A stretch of 10,930 nt of DNA from Acutalibacter sp. GTDB taxonomy: Bacteria; Bacillota; Clostridia; Oscillospirales; Acutalibacteraceae. Positions 6,300-10,930 of the stretch are shown one piece after another (within the stretch, counting starts at the first letter, position 1; the number at the start of each line of letters is the position of its first letter). Location of the stretch: positions 1-10,930 of the forward strand of contig JAAWSH010000027.1 in NCBI GenBank assembly GCA_022801475.1, read 5' to 3'. A program made the translations under genes and the position numbers. Below the pieces are notes generated by a model. The model saw only the letters and a program-made list of their open reading frames with translations. It ran no database searches and was not told where the DNA came from.

Positions 6300-6432
6300 A
6301 TTTTAAGGGCCGGGGCAAGGCCTTGAGAATTCAGCTCCGTTTTCCCTTGACACCCAAAAGAAGAGAGCCCAGGGGAGAATGGTCGCAAAAAAGTTGTGGC
6401 GGAATCTTTACCCTGGGCATATAATATCGGCA

Positions 6433-6456
6433 GGGACTTTTGCAGAAGTCCCTTTT
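6433..6456 (+). terminator. Second terminator-like hairpin on the plus strand
   Basis: GGGACTT (6433-6439) pairs with AAGTCCC (6446-6452) around TTGCAG and is followed by TTTT (6453-6456) and CGTCTT. It starts 8 bases after a TATAAT (6420-6425), so if that is an active -10 element the transcript would begin with this hairpin. Confidence 0.45.
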
Positions 6457-6479
6457 CGTCTTAGGTAGAGGTTTTCTTA

Positions 6480-6508
6480 TTATTAAGAGAAAGCGGGGGC
6501 AAAAGCAA
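6480..6508 (-). promoter_or_regulatory. Possible promoter for the vanY-like gene
   Basis: On the minus strand TTGCTT (6508-6503) and TAATAA (6485-6480) are separated by 17 bases. The fit is moderate, and it would give a leader of about 220 bases containing both hairpins of this region. No better minus-strand promoter was found. Confidence 0.3.
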
Positions 6509-6563
6509 GAAAAAAAGGTTGAATTTTCTGAAAATCCCACAGCTGATGGCAGACCCACATACA

Positions 6564-6569
6564 TATAAT
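6564..6569 (+). promoter_or_regulatory. -10 element for the puuD-like gene
   Basis: A perfect TATAAT lies 78 bases ahead of the ATG at 6648. No recognisable -35 is found at 16-18 bases upstream, so the promoter may be weak or activator-dependent. Confidence 0.35.
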
Positions 6570-6647
6570 ATAGACCTCGGTTTTCAGCCGGCGGCTATGC
6601 CGTTGGTTCAAACCAGGCGCTTATCAATCTTTAATCAGGAGGCTGTT

Positions 6648-7292
6648 ATGAAAAAAATATTTATTTATGGCCAATCGGAACACCGGGCCAACTACATAGC
6701 GGCCCTGGCGGCCTGCGGCCTAACGCCGGTGGTCTCTTGGGACCAGGCCCTAGCCCAGGGATGCCATGGCCTGCTGCTGCCTGGGGGCGGAGACCTGGAC
6801 CCCGCTCTTTTTGGCCAGGAGAACCAGGGGAGCCGGGGGGTGGACCCAGACCTGGACCGGGCGGAGCTGGGGCTGGTGGCACAGTTTTCCGGCAGACCCA
6901 TTTTGGGAATCTGCCGGGGCCTTCAGGTGTTGAACGTGGCCTTTGGGGGCACCCTGGTTCAGGACCTGCCCACCGCAGCCGCCCACCGGTGGGAGGAGTC
7001 CACGGGTGACAAAGCCCACCGGGTGACTGCGGGAGAGGGCTTTTTGCGAGAAATATATGGAGAGGAATTTTTTGTTAACAGCGCCCACCACCAGGGGGCC
7101 GGGCAGGTGGCCAAGGGGTTCCAGGTAGCGGCTCTGGCTGGAGACGGCGTGGTGGAGGCCCTAGCCTGCCCAGAGAGAAGGGTATTCGCGGTGCAGTGGC
7201 ACCCTGAGCGCATGACCCTGGCCCATGCCCGCCCTGACACAGTGGACGGACTGGGCGTATTCCGGTTTTTTGCAGGGATGTTGGAAGATTGA
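6648..7292 (+). CDS. puuD: Gamma-glutamyl-gamma-aminobutyrate hydrolase-like protein (peptidase C26, class-I glutamine amidotransferase fold)
   Basis: A 214-residue protein. The frame stays open upstream to 6519, but the ATG at 6648 is chosen because AGGAGG (6637-6642) precedes it and MKKIFIYGQ is a normal first strand. Family signatures: LLPGGGDLDPALFG (43-56), the nucleophile elbow LGICRGLQVLN (86-96) with Cys89, NSAHHQG (144-150), and AVQWHPE (181-187) with His185 and Glu187. These match peptidase C26 enzymes such as PuuD, which hydrolyse gamma-glutamyl amide bonds (gamma-glutamyl-GABA in polyamine breakdown). No other putrescine-pathway genes are nearby, so the substrate is uncertain and the symbol gives the family only. 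At 214 residues it is somewhat shorter than typical PuuD proteins, but all catalytic motifs are present. Predicted cytoplasmic. Confidence 0.85.
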   Translation: MKKIFIYGQSEHRANYIAALAACGLTPVVSWDQALAQGCHGLLLPGGGDLDPALFGQENQGSRGVDPDLDRAELGLVAQFSGRPILGICRGLQVLNVAFGGTLVQDLPTAAAHRWEESTGDKAHRVTAGEGFLREIYGEEFFVNSAHHQGAGQVAKGFQVAALAGDGVVEALACPERRVFAVQWHPERMTLAHARPDTVDGLGVFRFFAGMLED

Positions 7293-7344
7293 CACCCCTC
7301 CACCCCGTCCTGTAGCCTGTAAGGCGGGCCTATGCCACAAATAC

Positions 7345-7373
7345 TTGACAATCCCGGGAAAATGAGGGATAAT
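7345..7373 (+). promoter_or_regulatory. Strong sigma-A-type promoter of the SLH-transglutaminase gene
   Basis: TTGACA (7345-7350) and GATAAT (7368-7373) are separated by exactly 17 bases. Transcription would start near 7380, giving a leader of about 33 bases. This marks the gene at 7413 as its own transcription unit, separate from the puuD-like gene ending at 7292. Confidence 0.8.
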
Positions 7374-7412
7374 ATCAGAGAATAAGCTCTCCTAAAGAAA
7401 GGATGTGCAGCA

Positions 7413-9095
7413 ATGAATTTTAGCATATTGGACCTTAAGCGGCTTTTGGCAGGTACTCTGGCCATGTTGGTTCTCATGGGCGCCGCCCCTGTGGCGATAG
7501 CCGCGGCGGACCCCAGCGCCTCGGCCCACGTAGAGATGGCACTGGGAGAGGAGATTGGCGCACTGCCCGCCGAAAGCTACCAGTCCTCTGCCAACGCTGG
7601 GATAAATGGCTCTATGTACAGCTGTTTGAATACCCGGCAGAAGGCCTGCTACAACGCTTTGCAAAGCATCACCTTTGACCAGATCCGCAATGCGGTAAAT
7701 ATTGACGGTATTCGGGCGGTCTATGTAAATGTCTCTGGAATCAACGGCATTTCCATTAACGGGAGCATTCGAAACCACACCTTTTATCCCGCCGACCAGG
7801 CCGCCCAGCAGGTGTATAACTCAATTTATAATGATATGGGCGCGGCTGTCATTGCCCTGCGCTACGACCGGCCGGACCTGCTGTGGCTGGACGGAACCAT
7901 TACCTACGGCGTGTTTTATAGCAGTGCCTGGGGGGCCTCAAAGGTGCAGGTCAGCAATGTTTACTATGGCTTTGAGCTGCCCTATGGGGGCCAGGAGGAG
8001 GCCATGCGGACCGAGATGATGCAAGAGGCCCAAAAGGTGGCGGACGAGGCCGCAAGGCAGCCAGATACCTACAGCAAACTAAAGGTGGTCCACGACCTGC
8101 TGGCACAGCGGTCCAGCTATAACCACGTGCGGCCCACTGAAAAGGAAGAGCTCTTAAGCCACAGCGCCTACAGCGGCCTGATTGGCGGGGATATTTACGA
8201 CCCGGTCTGCGACGGTTACTCTAAAGCTATGAAGCTGGTCTGCGACCTGCTGGACATTCCCTGTGTCTGCGTCTCCAGCGCCACCCACATGTGGAACAAC
8301 GTGCTCATGGACGACGGCCTGTGGTATAACCTGGACCTGACCTGGGACGACGGGCAGGACAGGGTCGGGGTGTACACCTACTTTTTGATTGGCAGCAAAA
8401 CCCGCGCCCAGGGCCAGGTCTTTGACCAGCAGGAATCCCACGTGGAGTGGGACGCCTATAAGGCGGAAAACATCACGGTTCCGGGTAAAATTTATCCCAG
8501 CAAGAGCCGGGAAGCCTATGTGTATATCGGCCAGGACTACCCCCAGCCCACTTTTCCAGATGTAAAGCGGGACGCCTGGTATTTTGACAATGTTGAGCTA
8601 GTGGCTGGCCTGGGATATTTTTCCGGGGACGCAAAGGGTAATTTTTTGCCCAACAAGACCATAACCCGGGCAGAATTTGTGAAAGCCGTAGCCAACGTGC
8701 ATGGTATTGACCTAACCCCCTACCAGGGGGTGGAGAGCTTTCCCGACGTGCCCACCCGGGCCTGGTATGCGCCGGTGGTGGCCTGGGCCAAAGAGACCGG
8801 GACCATGCAGGGCAGCGAGGGAAAATTCCGGCCCGGAGACCCCATTACCCGCCAGGAGATGTGCCTGGTGCTGTGCAACGCCTTTGATCTGGACGCGGGC
8901 GGCGCTGGGGCAGCGGATTTTCCGGACGACGCGGTGATAGCGGGCTGGGCCCGGGACGCGGTGTATGTTTGCGCGGCGGTGGGCCTGGTGAAAGGGGACG
9001 ACAAAGGGAGCTTTCATCCCCGAAACAACACCAAGCGCAGCGAGGCAGCGGCTTTGTTCGCCCGGTACGCACAATACACCGGCGCGGTGGAATAA
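7413..9095 (+). CDS. Secreted transglutaminase-like protein with three C-terminal SLH domains
   Basis: A 560-residue protein. The ATG at 7413 follows AAAGGA (7398-7403) at 9-base spacing. A signal peptide covers about 1-31 (hydrophobic core LLAGTLAMLVLMG, cleavage near AIAA). A middle domain resembles the transglutaminase-like fold with a plausible Cys-His-Asp triad: Cys266 in DPVCDGYS, His292 in SATHMWNNV, and Asp308 in WYNLDLTWDD. The C-terminus has three SLH modules (about 380-430, 443-490 and 502-552), with TRAEFVKAV, TRQEMCLVL and KRSEAAALFARY cores. SLH modules should hold it on the wall polymer, where the enzyme domain could act as a cysteine protease, crosslinker or wall-processing enzyme; the substrate is unknown. 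It has its own promoter. It is not closely similar to the SLH protein at 518, and its cysteine content is much lower. The transglutaminase assignment rests on the triad motifs. Confidence 0.85.
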   Translation: MNFSILDLKRLLAGTLAMLVLMGAAPVAIAAADPSASAHVEMALGEEIGALPAESYQSSANAGINGSMYSCLNTRQKACYNALQSITFDQIRNAVNIDGIRAVYVNVSGINGISINGSIRNHTFYPADQAAQQVYNSIYNDMGAAVIALRYDRPDLLWLDGTITYGVFYSSAWGASKVQVSNVYYGFELPYGGQEEAMRTEMMQEAQKVADEAARQPDTYSKLKVVHDLLAQRSSYNHVRPTEKEELLSHSAYSGLIGGDIYDPVCDGYSKAMKLVCDLLDIPCVCVSSATHMWNNVLMDDGLWYNLDLTWDDGQDRVGVYTYFLIGSKTRAQGQVFDQQESHVEWDAYKAENITVPGKIYPSKSREAYVYIGQDYPQPTFPDVKRDAWYFDNVELVAGLGYFSGDAKGNFLPNKTITRAEFVKAVANVHGIDLTPYQGVESFPDVPTRAWYAPVVAWAKETGTMQGSEGKFRPGDPITRQEMCLVLCNAFDLDAGGAGAADFPDDAVIAGWARDAVYVCAAVGLVKGDDKGSFHPRNNTKRSEAAALFARYAQYTGAVE

Positions 9096-9153
9096 GCGGG
9101 GGGCTATAGCCAACTCTCCCCTAATGCGCTTTTGAAGGTTTAAGGGCAAGACC

Positions 9154-9224
9154 TTGAGGGCTTCTCGCCCTCAAACTCCTCGGAAGGGGCCAAGACTTGG
9201 CGAAGCCAAGTCTCCCGCCCCTTC
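9154..9224 (+). repeat. Candidate extragenic repeat: two consecutive hairpins, one nested
   Basis: TTGAGGGC (9154-9161) pairs with GCCCTCAA (9167-9174) around TTCTC. GAAGGGGC (9183-9190) pairs with GCCCCTTC (9217-9224) and encloses GACTTGGC (9194-9201) paired with GCCAAGTC (9205-9212) on a GAA turn. There is no T run. Its copy number in the genome is unknown. Confidence 0.5.
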
Positions 9225-9356
9225 ACCGCGCCTTTACTGGCGGCCCAGGAAAGCTCTTTGTCTCGAAAAGTTCCCGGTCCCAGGCTCTACCGGCTCGTGG
9301 CAGAAGTTCACCGATGTGTCACCGAAATAATTCGGAGTAAAAGTTTTTTGAAAGGT

Positions 9357-9410
9357 CCAGGAAAACTTTTTTCAAAAAGTTTTCCTGGCAGGGTGCGGGA
9401 CAGAGTCCCG
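9357..9410 (+). repeat. Candidate extragenic repeat: 32-base palindrome plus second hairpin
   Basis: CCAGGAAAACTTTTT (9357-9371) and AAAAAGTTTTCCTGG (9374-9388) are perfect inverted repeats two bases apart. A second hairpin, CGGGAC (9396-9401) with GTCCCG (9405-9410), follows 7 bases later and ends 12 bases ahead of the valS ribosome binding site. It resembles repeats I have seen between genes in related Clostridia, but that is from memory. Confidence 0.5.
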
Positions 9411-9437
9411 TGACCTTAGAAAGGGAGGAAGATTCAA

Positions 9438-10930
9438 ATGCAGACAGAACTGGCAAAGGCCTATGAGCCCAAAGAGGTGGAGGGCCGTATCTATGATTTC
9501 TGGCAAAAGGGGGGGTTTTTCCACGCGGAGGCAGACCCGGCCAAAAAGCCTTACACCATTATGATGCCCCCGCCCAATATTACGGACAAGCTCCATGTGG
9601 GCCACGCCATGACCATGACCACCCAGGATGTGCTCATCCGCTGGAAGCGGATGCAGGGCTACAGCGCCCTGTGGCTGCCGGGCACCGACCACGCCGCCCT
9701 GGCCACCGAGGTGAAAATTGTAGAGGCCATGCGCAAAGAGGGGGTTAGCAAGGAGGACCTGGGTCGGGACGGCTTTATGGAGCGGGCCTGGGCCTGGAAC
9801 GAGAAGTACGGCGGTACCATCATCAGCCAGCTAAAGCTGCTGGGCTCCTCCGCCGATTGGGATCGCCAGCGCTTTACTATGGATGAGGGGTGCAGCCGGG
9901 CGGTGCGCCATGTGTTTGTCAAGCTGTACGAGAAGGGGCTGATCTACCGGGGTGAGCGCCTGATTAACTGGTGTCCCAATTGCCGCACCGCCCTTTCTGA
10001 CGCAGAAGTGGAGTTTGAGGAAAAGGACGGCTTCTTCTGGCACCTGCGCTATCCTCTGGCCGACGGCAGCGGAGACATCCAGCTGGCCACCACCCGCCCG
10101 GAGACCATGCTGGGGGATACCGCCGTGGCTGTGAACCCCAACGATGAGCGGTACCAGCGCTTAATTGGCAAAAAAGTGATTCTGCCCCTGATGAACAAGG
10201 AGATCCCCATTGTGGCCGACGACTACGTGGAGATGGACTTTGGTACCGGCGTGGTGAAGATTACCCCTGCCCACGACCCCAACGATTTTGCTGTGGGCCA
10301 GCGCCATGATCTGCCCATCATTAACGTGATGAACGACGACGGGTCCATTAACGAAAACGGCGGCAAATACGCGGGTCTTAGCGGCAAGGACGCCCGTAAG
10401 CAGATTGTGGCCGATCTGGAGGCCGGGGGCTACCTGCTAAAGACCGAGCCCCTGCGCCATAACGTGAGCACCTGCCACCGCTGCCACACAGCGGTAGAGC
10501 CCCGCATCTCCACCCAGTGGTTTGTGAAGATGGAGCCCCTGGCAGGCCCGGCTATTGAAGCTGTGCGCAGCAAAAAGGTGAAGATCATCCCCGAGCGCAT
10601 GGAGAAGGTCTATTATAATTGGATGGAGAATATTAAGGACTGGTGCATTTCCCGGCAGCTGTGGTGGGGCCACCAGATTCCCGCCTGGTACTGCGACAGC
10701 TGCGGCGAGACCATTGTCAGCCAGGAGGACCCCACAGCCTGCCCCCACTGCGGCGGCGCGCTGCACCAGGACCCCGACACCCTGGATACCTGGTTTTCCT
10801 CGGCGCTTTGGCCCTTCTCCACCTTAGGCTGGCCGGAAAACACCAAGGATTTAGAGTATTTTTACCCCACCAACACCCTGGTGACTGCATATGATATTAT
10901 TTTCTTCTGGGTGGCCCGGATGATTTTCTC
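9438..10930 (+). CDS. valS: Valyl-tRNA synthetase, N-terminal part (runs off the right edge)
   Basis: 497 complete codons are in the window and the frame is open at the edge; full proteins are about 880 residues. The ATG at 9438 follows GGGAGG (9423-9428) at 9-base spacing. The enzyme joins valine to tRNA-Val in the cytoplasm. Class-I signatures: the HIGH region [14 protein letters not shown] (44-57), then [11 protein letters not shown] (81-91), the CP1 editing domain with [18 protein letters not shown] (217-234) and [12 protein letters not shown] (272-283), and [17 protein letters not shown] (402-418). Cysteine pairs at 346/349, 419/422 and 435/438 look like zinc sites in the inserted modules. 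The KMSKS motif lies beyond the window. The residue before KLHVGH is Asp (50) where Gly is usual. In many Firmicutes this gene is controlled by a T-box, but none is recognisable here. Confidence 0.95.
   Translation, partial: MQTELAKAYEPKEVEGRIYDFWQKGGFFHAEADPAKKPYTIMMPPPNITDKLHVGHAMTMTTQDVLIRWKRMQGYSALWLPGTDHAALATEVKIVEAMRKEGVSKEDLGRDGFMERAWAWNEKYGGTIISQLKLLGSSADWDRQRFTMDEGCSRAVRHVFVKLYEKGLIYRGERLINWCPNCRTALSDAEVEFEEKDGFFWHLRYPLADGSGDIQLATTRPETMLGDTAVAVNPNDERYQRLIGKKVILPLMNKEIPIVADDYVEMDFGTGVVKITPAHDPNDFAVGQRHDLPIINVMNDDGSINENGGKYAGLSGKDARKQIVADLEAGGYLLKTEPLRHNVSTCHRCHTAVEPRISTQWFVKMEPLAGPAIEAVRSKKVKIIPERMEKVYYNWMENIKDWCISRQLWWGHQIPAWYCDSCGETIVSQEDPTACPHCGGALHQDPDTLDTWFSSALWPFSTLGWPENTKDLEYFYPTNTLVTAYDIIFFWVARMIF

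Larger units (their letters stand above)
6250..6647. other. Divergent intergenic region between vanY-like and puuD-like genes
   Basis: The 398 bases hold no convincing gene. Visible elements are two plus-strand terminator-like hairpins (6269-6299 and 6433-6456), a TATAAT at 6420-6425 just before the second hairpin, a plausible minus-strand promoter (6480-6508), a TATAAT at 6564-6569 for the plus-strand gene, and a motif at 6302-6327 that recurs before valS. Confidence 0.6.
9096..9437. other. Hairpin-rich gene-free region upstream of valS
   Basis: A 342-base stretch without a gene. It holds a GGCTATAGCC palindrome (9102-9111), a first block of hairpins (9154-9224), a CCGAA/TTCGG hairpin (9322-9335), a 32-base palindrome (9357-9388) and a CGGGAC/GTCCCG hairpin (9396-9410). 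Several of these look like composite extragenic repeats. I found no T-box core, no clear -35/-10 pair for valS and no classical terminator with a T run directly after the SLH-transglutaminase gene. Confidence 0.6.

Noticed and set aside
6577..6620. A tRNA-like or riboswitch-like fold before the puuD-like gene (GGTTT/AAACC with an inner CGGC/GCCG hairpin)
   Set aside because: The GGTTCAAACC resembles a T-loop, but the acceptor, D and anticodon stems are missing and the pairing is short. It matches no riboswitch I know.
6519..6647. A longer N-terminus for the puuD-like protein (43 extra residues)
   Set aside because: The extension is not family-like, would begin upstream of the TATAAT at 6564-6569, and AGGAGG sits just before the ATG at 6648.
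9096..9437. A T-box riboswitch ahead of valS
   Set aside because: The conserved antiterminator sequence was not found. CAGGGTGCGGGACAGAG (9389-9405) is only superficially similar and forms a simple hairpin.

Overview
The window looks like a chromosome segment of a G+C-rich gut anaerobe in the Clostridia, probably an Oscillospiraceae relative of Flavonifractor or Pseudoflavonifractor. This is inferred from codon use, two S-layer-homology (SLH) surface proteins, an integrative conjugative element (ICE) of the Tn1549/CD1115-VirD4 type, and a bacterial valyl-tRNA synthetase. No 16S rRNA or other direct taxonomic marker is present.

Bases 1 to about 4930 are ICE-derived. They hold the 3' end of an unrecognised gene, then a 315-bp gene-free stretch with an elaborate cloverleaf-like fold, a terminator-like hairpin and a second hairpin just before a ribosome binding site. 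Next come a large secreted, cysteine-rich SLH protein, a PcfB-family protein (TTG start) and the first 99 codons of a VirD4-like coupling protein. The coupling-protein gene breaks abruptly and joins sequence that appears to be the 3' tail of another ICE gene, followed by a small intact helix-turn-helix protein. The simplest reading is an internal deletion that removed most of the conjugation module, so this copy should not transfer by itself.

Bases about 4930-5210 are an A+T-richer island with no convincing gene. It carries a MerR-type promoter with a 19-bp spacer and a dyad, followed by a ribosome binding site and a 7-codon reading frame. The right-hand ICE/chromosome boundary probably lies in or near this island.

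Bases about 5210-10930 look like ordinary chromosome: a membrane-anchored VanY-like D,D-carboxypeptidase on the minus strand with its own terminator, then on the plus strand a class-I glutamine-amidotransferase-like gamma-glutamyl hydrolase (PuuD family), a secreted transglutaminase-like protein with three SLH domains behind a strong sigma-A promoter, and valS, which runs off the right edge. The 342-bp gap before valS is filled with hairpins that look like composite extragenic repeats, and no T-box core is visible.

Themes: the ICE genes form a tight operon in which a cell-wall-anchored protein is made together with the PcfB/VirD4 transfer proteins. The chromosomal genes (VanY-like peptidase, SLH-transglutaminase) act at the cell envelope but are not in one operon. 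No complete new defence or biosynthetic system is visible. The best candidates for something undescribed are the structured RNA at 207-392, the orphan MerR-type promoter, and the structured repeats before valS.
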